Below, in pieces: positions 43,227 through 52,831 of a DNA stretch of 64,000 bases (position 1 is the stretch's first letter; every line of letters starts with the position of its first letter). The position numbers were made by a program, and so were the translations under genes. Under the pieces are notes generated by a model. The model searched no databases. It was not told the DNA's origin and worked only from the letters and a program-made list of their open reading frames with translations. The DNA is taken from contig CBDFKC010000003.1 in the NCBI GenBank assembly GCA_965248685.1, positions 2,790,001-2,854,000 on the forward strand, written 5' to 3'. The DNA is from VYFG01 sp965248685 (GTDB lineage: Bacteria; Pseudomonadota; Gammaproteobacteria; Arenicellales; Poriferihabitantaceae).

Positions 43227-44894
43227 TTAGACAAACCACCAGCGCTCGGCGCCTTTGGCACCATCGAGTTCCCAGTTATTCCCGATGACATCAGGTAGGT
43301 GCAGTTTATCCGAATGGGCCATTACGTCACTTAGGAACATTGGCAGACATACGCCACCTTCATTGTGAACGATCTGTTGCATTTCAACATAAATTCCACG
43401 TCGCTTAGTCGGATCCAGCTCGGCGCGACCCTGCACCAGCAATTCATTAAAACGGTCATGCTGCCAGAAAGTATCATTCCAGTTAGCGTCCGCAGCGTAC
43501 ACCTGGGAAAACATCCAATTCTCCGTAGGTCGACCACTCCAGTAGCAAGCTGAGAACGCTTTCTGCATCCAAACGTTCGACCAATACCCGTCATCTGGTT
43601 CGCGAATCACTTCAACGTCGATGCCGACGGGTCGGGCAGATTCACGCATCAACTGTGCCGCATCAATAGCGCCACTAAACCCAGTTTCTGCGGCATGGAA
43701 CTGTATTTTCAGGCTCTCGAGACCAGCTTCCTTCAAATAAAATTTGGCCTTGTCTGGATCATAGCTTCTTTGCGGCATTTCATCGGCAGTAGCTCGATAG
43801 ATATTAGCCGGGCCAATCGGGCTGTCATTACCAAGTTCGCCAAAGCCATAGGCAACCTTGTTTAGCCACTCTTCTCGGTCAATAGAATGCTTGATCGCCA
43901 TCCGCACATTATTATTGTCGTAGGGGGCAGTATCAGTTCGCATCGGTAAGGTAACCTGCTTGTTCCCTGTAGTAGTCCGGATAACGATACCTTTTATTTT
44001 TTCCAGTCTGTTAACGGTCTTGACGTCGACATTGTTCATGCAGTCAAGTTCACCGGTACGCAGGGCGTTGGTCCGAGAGGCTTTGTCGGCAATCTGCAGC
44101 GTTTCGATTTCGTCGAAGTGCGCCATGCCTTCCTTCCAGTAGTTTGGATTACGCTTGGATAACGTTCGTACGCCTGGTTCGTGTTCGACAACGGCATAGC
44201 CACCCGTACCAATACCAGACTGCCAGTCGATAGTGCCGTCGCCATTGGACGGACAGACACCCAAATGATAGTCGCTTAGCAGAAAAGGGAAATCTGCGTC
44301 TCCGCCGGTTAGCTGGACCACAACATTATTCTTACCATCAGCCTTAACTGATTCGATACCGCTCAAAATACCGGAAGCGGCAGAGGTTGTACCTTCACCA
44401 AGATGATGATTCAGCGAATCAACTACGTCCTGGACGTCAAGTGATTTACCATTTTGAAATTCAACACCCTGGCGGATTTTGAAATTCCATGTTTTCGCAT
44501 CCGGGCTGGCATCCCAGCTTTCCGCTAACTCGGGAATCAAATCACCATTCGGCGCAACTTCGGATAACCCGTTGCGCATCTGACAGAACTGAACGCTAAG
44601 CATATACAGATCCAGGATTTGGCCTGGATCGAGTACGTCGCTGGTTGCACCACCGGTTACACCTTGACGCAGCCGCCCACCTTTATTTGGTGTCGCAGCT
44701 TCAACTTTGTTTAACACTGCGGTCGCGGCAGTCATGGAAACACCCATTGCGAGGGCCCCTGACATAAATCCCCGACGACTGACTTTACCGGATTCGAATG
44801 ACGTTTGTAGATTTTTGATTTTTTCGGCAGTCTCGCGATCCGAAATATTCGCCGTCAGATCATTTGATTGTTGATCATTGGGTTTGTTTGACAT
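43227..44894 (-). CDS. ABC transporter substrate-binding protein, family 5 (peptide/opine type), Tat-exported
   Basis: A 555-residue extracytoplasmic solute receptor. The N-terminus has a twin-arginine signal (SRRGFMSGALAMGVSM, then AATAVLNKVEAA) preceded by an unusually long polar leader of about 38 residues. The body matches SBP_bac_5: LDPGQILDLYMLSVQF, LIPELAESWDASPDAKTWNFKIRQGVEF, then DNNNVRMAIKHSIDREEWL. Such proteins deliver oligopeptides, opines or similar cationic compounds to an ABC permease. No permease or ATPase genes are adjacent, so it is an orphan receptor or partner of a distant system. It is divergent from the amidase gene (250 bp apart), and the two may be co-regulated, for example for uptake and hydrolysis of an amide. 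Confidence 0.93.
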   Translation of the reverse strand: MSNKPNDQQSNDLTANISDRETAEKIKNLQTSFESGKVSRRGFMSGALAMGVSMTAATAVLNKVEAATPNKGGRLRQGVTGGATSDVLDPGQILDLYMLSVQFCQMRNGLSEVAPNGDLIPELAESWDASPDAKTWNFKIRQGVEFQNGKSLDVQDVVDSLNHHLGEGTTSAASGILSGIESVKADGKNNVVVQLTGGDADFPFLLSDYHLGVCPSNGDGTIDWQSGIGTGGYAVVEHEPGVRTLSKRNPNYWKEGMAHFDEIETLQIADKASRTNALRTGELDCMNNVDVKTVNRLEKIKGIVIRTTTGNKQVTLPMRTDTAPYDNNNVRMAIKHSIDREEWLNKVAYGFGELGNDSPIGPANIYRATADEMPQRSYDPDKAKFYLKEAGLESLKIQFHAAETGFSGAIDAAQLMRESARPVGIDVEVIREPDDGYWSNVWMQKAFSACYWSGRPTENWMFSQVYAADANWNDTFWQHDRFNELLVQGRAELDPTKRRGIYVEMQQIVHNEGGVCLPMFLSDVMAHSDKLHLPDVIGNNWELDGAKGAERWWFV

Positions 44895-45145
44895 GTAATT
44901 TCTCCTCGTAGATTATATTGACACTGAATAATGCGATTTCACTTCGAATTTGTACAATTTTCGATGCGCTTCGGAACGTAGGGGTGAAGCGAGAAAAATC
45001 GATTGGGTCTACTATAACATCGTATTACAGTTTTTTCTTCTACCGACGAATTATTCAGATATTGCTTGGTAGCGACGAAAACCAGTTGACTTACCTCGCC
45101 GCGCTCGGGATATCATGCTGCTTCCTCTAAAACCAATCCAATAAT

Positions 45146-46588
45146 ATGAAAATTTCAGATTACGCCGGGCTTGATGGCGTGGCCATATCCCGGTTGGTAA
45201 AGACCAGCGAAGTCTCCCAGTACGAGGTTGTCGAAGCTGCAATCGAGACCATCGAGGCGCTAAATCCCCAGCTAAACGCGCTGGTTATGAAGAATTACGA
45301 GGTTGCTCGTGAGGCTGCAAGAACGGCAGATACAGAGAAAATATTATCTGGAGTCCCGTTTTTACTTAAGGACGTCAATGTGTATTCCCAGGATATGCCG
45401 ACGACGTTCTCCTGTCGCTTCTTCGAAGATGCCCAGCCACAACCGGACAGCGAGATAGTTAAGCGCTGGCGCCACTCTGGCCTACTGGTATTGGGGAAAT
45501 CGAACACGCCGGAATTTGCTGAAGATTACGTCTGCGAACCAACTTTTCGTGGACCCGCGCTTAATCCATGGAATCCCAAGGTTACTACAGGAGGCAGCAG
45601 TGGTGGCGCGGCAGCGGCAGTGGCGTCGGGCATGGTTCCGATCGCCCATGGTACTGATTTAGGGGGATCAATACGGATTCCTGCTGCGTGTTGTGGTATT
45701 TATGGGTTAAAACCTACCAGTGGACTTTGCCCAGTGGATTACTCCCGCCAGGAGCTCTCAAGCGGATTGAATTCTGATCATGTCCTGACTCGTTCAGTGA
45801 GGGATAGTGCCAGGGTGCTTGATGCCACGGCGTATCCATTACTTGGTAGCCTGTATCCGATTACAAGATCCGTCCCAAGTTATTTCGAATGTCTGGAGCA
45901 GCCATTGAAACCACTAAAAATAGGGTTTTGTAGCAGCACCCCGTTTGGCACATCGACCCCAGCCAGGCAGCAGGCTGCTGTTGACCTCACGGTAAACCTA
46001 CTAGCCGACCAGGGCCATGAACTGGAGGAATATGAATTTCCAACAGACTTACAATTAGATGAATCCCTTGGGACACTTTGGATGTTTGATGCGATGGACG
46101 ATCTCGAGCGACGAATCCAACAGTCCAGGCGGGAGCCCGAACATCATGAATTGGAAGCCATGACGCACTTTATGCGTAGTCACGTGGCCTCTCTGTCCGC
46201 AATGGACCATCACAGGGCCCGAATACTTATGCATCAGAACAGCGTCAGGTTGATGGGCTCTATGTCCCATTTTGATTTATTGCTGACGCCAGCATTAGGC
46301 AAAGATCCGGAGCCGGTTGGTACATTCGATTCCCGAACCGATGAATTTGATTATGAAAAGTGGTGTCGTCAGGGGGATGAGTTTGCCCCATTTTCTTCTA
46401 TTTGTAACTATACCGGTCAGCCGGCTGCGTCAATACCGGTATTTCTTCCAGGGGAGGCTTTTCCTTGTGCGGTCCAGCTGGCTGGGCATTCCGGACAGGA
46501 TCACATCGTGTTGCAAGCGTCCGCTTTACTTGAGAATCAAACCAGGTGGAGCCAATTTCAGCCGCCAGTATGGGCGGGAGACTGTTAG
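45146..46588 (+). CDS. amidase signature family hydrolase
   Basis: A 480-residue amidase with the Ser-cisSer-Lys triad. The lysine is in GVPFLLKDVNVY (about residue 75). The serines are in TGGSSGGAAAAVASG (about 150-165) and in GTDLGGSIRIPAACCG (about 170-185), which together form the amidase signature. These enzymes hydrolyse carboxamides to acid and ammonia. The middle region LEAMTHFMRSHVASLSAMDHH is less typical and probably shapes the substrate pocket. It is divergent from the substrate-binding protein gene and convergent with a flavin-reductase-like gene, 13 bp apart. The substrate cannot be told. Confidence 0.93.
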   Translation: MKISDYAGLDGVAISRLVKTSEVSQYEVVEAAIETIEALNPQLNALVMKNYEVAREAARTADTEKILSGVPFLLKDVNVYSQDMPTTFSCRFFEDAQPQPDSEIVKRWRHSGLLVLGKSNTPEFAEDYVCEPTFRGPALNPWNPKVTTGGSSGGAAAAVASGMVPIAHGTDLGGSIRIPAACCGIYGLKPTSGLCPVDYSRQELSSGLNSDHVLTRSVRDSARVLDATAYPLLGSLYPITRSVPSYFECLEQPLKPLKIGFCSSTPFGTSTPARQQAAVDLTVNLLADQGHELEEYEFPTDLQLDESLGTLWMFDAMDDLERRIQQSRREPEHHELEAMTHFMRSHVASLSAMDHHRARILMHQNSVRLMGSMSHFDLLLTPALGKDPEPVGTFDSRTDEFDYEKWCRQGDEFAPFSSICNYTGQPAASIPVFLPGEAFPCAVQLAGHSGQDHIVLQASALLENQTRWSQFQPPVWAGDC

Positions 46589-46601
46589 TAGAAATACGCG
46601 T

Positions 46602-47228
46602 TCAACCAGGTGCGCCAATATTTGGTCGAACCATTTTAAATATATTGTCCACCGCCGTGTATTGTTGATAACCTAGCCTAGCTAACGGTCTGATTTTGTT
46701 CAAGTCAATCAGACCGTCAGTCAACACCTCGTCCTTTATATGAATCCCGAGAACCTCTCCAGTTATCATGGTATTTATACTGTCTTCCTGGGTGCAGGGT
46801 AATATTATCTCTCGGTGTAACCGGCATTCAAAATGGATGGGCGCTTGTTTTACCAGGGGTGGCGCCACTATCGTTGCTGGTACCGCAGACAGCCCCGCTA
46901 ATTCGAGCTCATTAACGCCATGATCAACTGGTGCTGTGGTGGTATTCATCTGGTCCTTTAATTCAAGGGAGACCATATTTACAACAAACTCCCTGGTTGA
47001 TTTAATGTTCGCCAGAGTGTCTTTTTCACCGCCGTGGGGATGGTAGCCAGTAAATGAAATCATAACCATCGGCGGATCAGATGCAATTCCATTAAAGTAG
47101 CTAAATGGTGCCAGATTGACCTGACCGCTGGGACTTAGGGAAGTTACCCAGGCGATTGGACGCGGTACGATACAGCTTTTGAAAGGGTCATAGGGCAGAC
47201 CATGGGGTTGGTCAGTTTGGTAAAACAA
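46602..47228 (-). CDS. flavin reductase-like protein (FMN-binding split barrel)
   Basis: A 208-residue protein of the flavin reductase/DIM6-NTAB type. The N-terminal part has IVPRPIAWVTSLSPSGQVNLAPFSYFNGIASDPP, here split for clarity as IVPRPIAWVTSLS and NLAPFSYFNGIASDPP. Then come MVMISF and TREFVVNMVS, all characteristic of the FMN-binding barrel. Members supply reduced flavin to monooxygenases or act on their own. No flavin monooxygenase is adjacent. The frame begins at a TTG and lacks a nearby ATG, so the start is uncertain. Convergent with the amidase gene. Confidence 0.85.
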   Translation of the reverse strand: MFYQTDQPHGLPYDPFKSCIVPRPIAWVTSLSPSGQVNLAPFSYFNGIASDPPMVMISFTGYHPHGGEKDTLANIKSTREFVVNMVSLELKDQMNTTTAPVDHGVNELELAGLSAVPATIVAPPLVKQAPIHFECRLHREIILPCTQEDSINTMITGEVLGIHIKDEVLTDGLIDLNKIRPLARLGYQQYTAVDNIFKMVRPNIGAPG

Positions 47229-47493
47229 TGTGTGGTGTAGAAAGGTTCGTTGACAGTAAGTGTATTATAGTCGGGTAAGAAACTATTGGGTTAATTCTCC
47301 AATTTAAATTCGGCTCAATCGATTTTACGCTTGTTTCGATAACAAATTTATCTGGAAATACGACCCACGAATTGCCGGCAGACTGTAAGATACCCGCTAC
47401 TGGACGAGAGATTAAAGGAGGGGGCGACAGGGGCGCAGTGGCGAAATTAGTAAATCTATAGGGGGGGGAGATTGCGCTAGTGATCACAGTGAA

Positions 47494-50400
47494 ATGTTCG
47501 CAAAAAATCCATATTTTGCTTTATACATATTAGTCGTATCAATTGCTGCTTTGTGCATATTGGGTGTATTGCTGATCGTGGATGATTGGCGGGGCAACGA
47601 ATTTGCCAAAGAACAAAAAAACCAAATGCTTGACGAAGTAAAGTCAAGGCAGATCAGTCTAGAATCCTTAATTGCAATTCGCTCAAATGTTGCTGAGAGT
47701 CTGGCGGCGTTCGTCCGCACTCACCGGGTATTTTCGGAGCAGGAGTTTCTGGATTATGCGTTGGGCTTGGAGGGTTCCTTGCCCGGTTTACAGAGTCTGC
47801 GACTCAGCCCCGACGGCGTAACCCAATACATTTACCCATCTAATGAAAATGGATTTGAGATTGGCGTAGATTTACTGCGTCATCCGCTGCAAAGACGACC
47901 GGTTAATGCTGCCATTGAAAATCGTGAAATGGTATTGGTCGGGCCAACCACGCTGAATCAGGGCGGTATTGGATTGATCGCCCATCTGCCGGTATTTGTG
48001 ATATCTCCCGAAAGCTCGGGATCTGGAGTTTTTTGGGGCCTGGCTTCGGTGGAAATCGACTTTGAGCGGGTTCTTCGGGAGGCAGGGCTATTAAACCCAA
48101 GTCGTTCCGCTGAATTTGCGGTCAGGGGTTCGGATGGGTTAGGTAACACGGTTCGCATTCTACATGGACAACCCTCAGTTTTCGAGAAAGATGCTGTTTG
48201 GGTGACAGTTTTATTGCCATCTGGATACTGGGAACTTGCGGCACGGCCTAGGGGGGGATGGGTCTCTGGGTGGCCGGGCAGGAATCTGTTCTGGGTATTT
48301 GGGCTCGCCATCCTGTCATTTATGGTTTGGCTAATATTCGTATCGCTGCGTGAACCCGCCAGGCTGATTAGGTATGTGGATAAAGCTGAAACCGAGCTAC
48401 GATCCAGCCAGGCGCGCAATCGCCATCTGATCGAAAATGCGTTGGGTATAATTGCCAGCCATGATCTGAAAGGAAAAATCCTGTCAATTAATCCAGCGGG
48501 GGCAGTGGTTTTTGGTTACCAGGTCGAACAACTGGTTGGTAATTCCCTGGAAAAGTTTCTGCATCGGTCAGTTCACAGCAAGGTTGATGATTACTTAAAA
48601 AATTGTGCTGAAGGAAAGGCTACTGGATTGATGCATGGCGTTGCTAAAAATGGAGACCGACGATTTATCCGTTATGACAATGTTATTTACCATGATTCTG
48701 GAGCACAGCCGATTATTGTCGTTCACGCCCAGGATGTAACTGAGTTACATAAAGCTGAGAGAAAGGCCCGGGAACGGGAGAAACAATTGGAAGCGATTTT
48801 CACCCACTCGCCGGCTGAAATATATCTTAAAGACCGAGAAGGCCGCTACGTTTTAATTAGCCGCCAGTTTGAGAAAATATTTAACGTCAAAAATGATGAG
48901 ATAAAGGGCAAGTTTCCCCATCAAGTGCATTATGGAGACCTCGCACATAAAACCCGACAGCAGGATTTGGAAGTATTGAATACCGGGGAAGTTATCGTAC
49001 GAGAAGAAGAAGCGTATCTGGAAGATGATCTTGATCCTGAAAAACTACATACATTGCTCACGATAAAATTTCCGATTTTTGACGATCGAAAGAATGTAAC
49101 GGGATTGGGTGCGATCGTTACGGATATTTCTCGGCAGAAGGAACACGAACGGGTGTTGCATGAAGCAGTAACAATTGCCCATTTGGGTCATTGGAGGTTT
49201 GACGAAGTCGCTAATGAATTCGTAACCGTATCGGAGGAATTTGCCAAGATTTTTGGCGTCTCGGCGGAGCAATTTATCCACCAACATAAGTCCATCGAAT
49301 CCTATTATCAGCTGGTTCATCCAGATGATCGTTCTGGATTGCAAGATGGGTTCAGTTGTAACCAGGTTGATTTGGAGTATCGTATTGTTAGAAACGACGG
49401 TGGGATTCGCCACGTTCGGGAGCGATATAGAGTTGTCAACAGTAAATCCCCACAAATAGCGATGTCTTCGGTTGGTACGTTGCAGGATATTACCGATCAA
49501 AAGGAACTGGAAGTAGAGCTACGAAAGGCAAAAGAGGGTGCGGAGGCAGCGAATTTGGCAAAGAGCAACTTTTTGGCAAACATCAGTCATGAAATTCGTA
49601 CCCCCATGACTTTAATTATTGGGATGTCAGACTTGCTCAAGGAGGGTACTCACAGTGCTGACCAACTAAGATATATTGAATCTATTGACCACGCGGGAAA
49701 CCACCTTCTGGTGTTAATTAACAATATTCTGGATTTATCCAAAGTTGAGGCGGACGAAATCCATTTGGAGATTGCTGAATTTAATGTAGCAGAGATGATT
49801 CGTCGAATCGTTGAGACCTTTGATCAGGCTTTGACAAACAAAAATCTAAAACTAACCGTTGAAATCGCTGACCATATCAACGTAATGCGTACCGGCGATC
49901 AACACAGACTGGAGCAGGTTTTGCGTAACCTTATTGACAATGCAATCAAGTTTACTCAGGAGGGAAATATTCGGGTCCTGGTGCAGGAAACCTGTTCACT
50001 AGCTAGTTCTCAGGACTTAACGTTTTCTGTTATCGATACTGGAGTGGGTATCCCAAGAGAACAGCAGGAACTTATTTTTGACGCATTTACCCAGCAAGAT
50101 GCATCCATTACACGAAAATTTGGCGGAACCGGACTCGGCTTATCAATCAGCCGCCAACTGGTAGGATTGATGGGCGGAGAGATGAGAGTTAACAGCAACC
50201 AGGGTGGCGGTTCCTGTTTTTATTTTTCATTGCCTCTTGAGCCTTGTTTCGAAACGGTTCAGCAACCGGTTAAACCCGCGATTGATCAAATTTCCGGTGG
50301 CTCAGTCCGAATACTTATGGTGGAAGACGAGTTTATTATCCAGGCGCTGATTAAGGAGTTTATCGAAGACACATCGCACCATTTAACACTCACAAAAAAC

Positions 50401-50700
50401 GGTCAGGAGGGTTTCGCCGTTTTTAAGGCTGGAGAATTTGATTTAATCCTAATGGATTTGCAAATGCCTATTATGGATGGCTATTCTGCTACCAGAAAAA
50501 TTAGGGAATGGGAGTTAAACAACAATCAGTCACCCATCCCAATAATTGCACTATCCGCAAACGTCACCACAGATCAAATCGAGGAATCCCTTGATGTCGG
50601 TTGTACCACGCATCTGAGTAAACCAGTACGTAAATCCGTGTTGCTCGAAGCGATTGCAAAATTCGGTTTAAACCAGGATACCCAAACTGGGTCTAGTTGA
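47494..50700 (+). CDS. membrane hybrid histidine kinase with CHASE-like sensor, PAS domains and receiver
   Basis: A 1068-residue inner-membrane sensor kinase. A first transmembrane helix (about 8-29) and a second (about 264-285) enclose a periplasmic CHASE-like domain (LEGSLPGLQSLRLSPDG, then VGPTTLNQGG). Inside follow about three PAS domains (roughly 310-690), one with NRHLIENALGIIASHD. The HisKA domain has phospho-acceptor His699 in ANISHEIRTPM. An ATPase domain with DNAIKFTQEG and FGGTGLGLSISRQL follows, then a receiver with Asp988 in LILMDLQMPIMDG. It would phosphorylate itself and relay through the receiver. There is no adjacent separate response regulator or phosphotransfer protein, so its output is unknown. 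The region upstream contains a run of G but no other gene. Confidence 0.93.
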   Translation: MFAKNPYFALYILVVSIAALCILGVLLIVDDWRGNEFAKEQKNQMLDEVKSRQISLESLIAIRSNVAESLAAFVRTHRVFSEQEFLDYALGLEGSLPGLQSLRLSPDGVTQYIYPSNENGFEIGVDLLRHPLQRRPVNAAIENREMVLVGPTTLNQGGIGLIAHLPVFVISPESSGSGVFWGLASVEIDFERVLREAGLLNPSRSAEFAVRGSDGLGNTVRILHGQPSVFEKDAVWVTVLLPSGYWELAARPRGGWVSGWPGRNLFWVFGLAILSFMVWLIFVSLREPARLIRYVDKAETELRSSQARNRHLIENALGIIASHDLKGKILSINPAGAVVFGYQVEQLVGNSLEKFLHRSVHSKVDDYLKNCAEGKATGLMHGVAKNGDRRFIRYDNVIYHDSGAQPIIVVHAQDVTELHKAERKAREREKQLEAIFTHSPAEIYLKDREGRYVLISRQFEKIFNVKNDEIKGKFPHQVHYGDLAHKTRQQDLEVLNTGEVIVREEEAYLEDDLDPEKLHTLLTIKFPIFDDRKNVTGLGAIVTDISRQKEHERVLHEAVTIAHLGHWRFDEVANEFVTVSEEFAKIFGVSAEQFIHQHKSIESYYQLVHPDDRSGLQDGFSCNQVDLEYRIVRNDGGIRHVRERYRVVNSKSPQIAMSSVGTLQDITDQKELEVELRKAKEGAEAANLAKSNFLANISHEIRTPMTLIIGMSDLLKEGTHSADQLRYIESIDHAGNHLLVLINNILDLSKVEADEIHLEIAEFNVAEMIRRIVETFDQALTNKNLKLTVEIADHINVMRTGDQHRLEQVLRNLIDNAIKFTQEGNIRVLVQETCSLASSQDLTFSVIDTGVGIPREQQELIFDAFTQQDASITRKFGGTGLGLSISRQLVGLMGGEMRVNSNQGGGSCFYFSLPLEPCFETVQQPVKPAIDQISGGSVRILMVEDEFIIQALIKEFIEDTSHHLTLTKNGQEGFAVFKAGEFDLILMDLQMPIMDGYSATRKIREWELNNNQSPIPIIALSANVTTDQIEESLDVGCTTHLSKPVRKSVLLEAIAKFGLNQDTQTGSS

Positions 50701-50814
50701 AAAAGTGCGGGATATCAATGTCGAAAATACAGTTCGATAGTGGTGCCCGAAACTTATGATAGATTTGGAGATGTCCATCTATTTTAAACAGTTCAGGAGG
50801 AGCAGCTTTATCTG

Positions 50815-51579
50815 ATGACTGATTCAAGTTTCTATGTTGTCGCCCTGGAACCAGGTGCAGAGAATCCAGCTATACCGACTTGGGCAAACAAGATCGCCAA
50901 TCCAATTGGATTTCAGGAGAATGTAACATTGGGCGAGGGTAGCCGAATTAATGTCGACGGCGTCAGCGGTGCCTTTCAATTGTTAGGTGTCCTGTCTCCC
51001 ACGGAATGCCAACGCCTGGTTGAGACTGCTGAGTCGGTTGGCTTTCTCGAGGACGCAGCGGTCACGTTACCGAGAACGGTTCGGCACAATCACAGTTTAA
51101 CCTGGGTTATGGATGAACACACATCTGATCTGATCTGGTTTCGTTGCGCGCCGTTTTTTGATAACGCATCAGACAGATATTTCGGTAAGCGACCGGTAGG
51201 GTTAAACAACCGATTTCGTTTTTATCGATATCAGGAAGGAGATTTTTTCAAGTTTCATACCGATGGGTCCTGGCCTGGGAGCAGGATTGTTGATGGTGAT
51301 CTGGTGGCTAACGCCTATCCGGACAGATGGAGTATGTTGACGTTTTTGCTGTTTTTATCAGATGAGTACGAAGGCGGCGAAACTCAATTTAACAACGCGC
51401 CGGACGCCGGATTCCCAGGCAGGGAGGGTTGCCAGGACATTGTCGATATCAGAACTCCGCTGGGTGGGGTGCTGTGTTTTCCCCACGGAGACCATCCAAT
51501 GCACTGCGCTCATGGTTCCTCGATTATTCGTTCCGGAACCAAATATATCGTTCGCACTGATGTGCTGTTTGAGCTTTAG
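50815..51579 (+). CDS. prolyl 4-hydroxylase-like 2-oxoglutarate/Fe(II) oxygenase
   Basis: A 254-residue protein with the P4H-type jelly roll in its second half. The iron ligands are His148 and Asp150 (FFKFHTDGSW) and probably His233 (HCAHGSSIIRSG). Lys243 in GTKYIVRTD is the 2-oxoglutarate-binding lysine of the prolyl-hydroxylase group. DEYEGGETQF matches the conserved strand before the second histidine. Members hydroxylate proline or other residues in proteins or peptides. A GGAGGAG ribosome-binding site lies about 12 bases before the ATG. It is followed by a miniature transposable element. It is the fourth intact oxygenase of the 2-oxoglutarate superfamily in this window. Confidence 0.88.
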   Translation: MTDSSFYVVALEPGAENPAIPTWANKIANPIGFQENVTLGEGSRINVDGVSGAFQLLGVLSPTECQRLVETAESVGFLEDAAVTLPRTVRHNHSLTWVMDEHTSDLIWFRCAPFFDNASDRYFGKRPVGLNNRFRFYRYQEGDFFKFHTDGSWPGSRIVDGDLVANAYPDRWSMLTFLLFLSDEYEGGETQFNNAPDAGFPGREGCQDIVDIRTPLGGVLCFPHGDHPMHCAHGSSIIRSGTKYIVRTDVLFEL

Positions 51580-51596
51580 TATTGGGATTTATCTAA

Positions 51597-51770
51597 GGAA
51601 CCTCTGATCAAAACATGAACGACCATCTTGAGTGCAAAATAATCAATCTCCACGTTGGAAAACTTGGCAATAGTGTTCGGCACCCGACCCTGCTATTACC
51701 TGCGCTTCCCGCCTTGATCTTGATCATTTTGAATCTCAATCTGGTTCGCCCAGTTTTAATCAGAGGTTCC
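51597..51770 (+). mobile_element. miniature inverted-repeat element, IS5-type ends (copy 1)
   Basis: The 174-bp element begins GGAACCTCTGATCAAAAC and ends with its inverse GTTTTAATCAGAGGTTCC (one internal mismatch). It is flanked on both sides by CTAA, a four-base duplication fitting the YTAR target of IS5-group elements. Its interior is homologous to a second copy at 55200-55359 in the opposite orientation. A short frame starting near the left end (MNDHLECKIINLHVGKLGNS) parallels MTEQLERKLIDIYVTKLRNS in copy 2. No transposase is encoded, so movement would need one supplied from elsewhere. Confidence 0.78.
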
Positions 51771-51865
51771 CTAACAGTGTTTAACCCGAATGCTGCGGAT
51801 TAACTACTGATAAGAAAGTTTGAGGAGGAATTCCAAGTATTAATTAATTGTGGTAAATAGACTGG

Positions 51866-52831
51866 GTGAATACTATAGACAATATTGCTGCAGCGGAGCG
51901 GCGAATCAGGCAGCATATATTAACCACGCCACTGGTTTACAGTCCCGTTCTGAACAAGTTGAATCGGGGGACGGTGTTTCTCAAGCTGGAAAACGAGCAG
52001 TGCACCGGATCATTTAAGGCCAGGGGAGCATTAAACAAAGTACTGGTATTGTCTCCTGCAGAAAAAGCGGCCGGCTTGATCACTGCATCTACCGGAAACC
52101 ACGCCCAGGGGTTCGCGCGTGCGCTATCGATTTCCGGTGATACCGGAAGTATATTCTTGCCAGAGAACGCTTCGTCTTCGAAGGTCGAGGCGCTAAAAAA
52201 ATATGATGTCAGTCTTGAGTTTTATGGTGTTGACGCTCTGGAAACTGAGGTACACGCCAGGGAAATGGCGCGGGATTCAGGACAGCAGTGGATATCACCC
52301 TATAACGACCAACATATTTTGGCGGGGCAGGGAACTGTGGCAGTGGAGATTTTAGCTCAGTTGGAAAACGTGGATGCGGTGTTCGTCTGTATTGGCGGCG
52401 GTGGGCTGATGTCGGGAATTGCCAGCTGGGTAAAGCATCATAAACCTGACACTAAAATAATCGGCTGTTTACCAACCAATTCTCCAGAAATGTACCTGAG
52501 CGTTAAGGCGGATAGAATAATCGAACTGGATAATCCGCTTGATACCTTGTCCGACGGATCTGCAGGGGGAATTGAACCGGGGGCGATTACATTTGATATT
52601 TGCCGTGCATTAGTCGACCAGTATGTACTGGTTGATGAAGACGAAATAGCCAACGCCATGCGATTGGTTTACCACAATCATAACCAAATTATTGAAGGTG
52701 CTGCCGGCGTTGCAGTAGGTGCATTCATTAAAAGTAGTAAGTCCTTCATTGGTCAAAATGTTGCCATTGTCATATGTGGTGGAAATGTTTCCAAAACAAC
52801 CTTACAAAAAGTTCTTGATGAAGATAATTGA
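51866..52831 (+). CDS. threonine dehydratase-like PLP enzyme (fold type II; EutB/BhcB-like)
   Basis: A 321-residue serine/threonine dehydratase family enzyme without a regulatory ACT domain. The PLP lysine is in TGSFKARGALNK, substrate binding is in TASTGNHAQGFA, and the phosphate-binding glycine loop is in CIGGGGLMSGIA. The frame starts at a GTG; no ATG is suitably placed. The next gene, an ornithine-cyclodeaminase homologue, overlaps its last 14 bases. That pairing occurs in hydroxyectoine degradation (EutB-EutC) and in the beta-hydroxyaspartate cycle (BhcB-BhcD, dehydratase plus iminosuccinate reductase). The other genes of those pathways are not next to it, so the reaction remains open between these and a general hydroxy-amino-acid dehydratase. 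Confidence 0.9.
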   Translation: MNTIDNIAAAERRIRQHILTTPLVYSPVLNKLNRGTVFLKLENEQCTGSFKARGALNKVLVLSPAEKAAGLITASTGNHAQGFARALSISGDTGSIFLPENASSSKVEALKKYDVSLEFYGVDALETEVHAREMARDSGQQWISPYNDQHILAGQGTVAVEILAQLENVDAVFVCIGGGGLMSGIASWVKHHKPDTKIIGCLPTNSPEMYLSVKADRIIELDNPLDTLSDGSAGGIEPGAITFDICRALVDQYVLVDEDEIANAMRLVYHNHNQIIEGAAGVAVGAFIKSSKSFIGQNVAIVICGGNVSKTTLQKVLDEDN

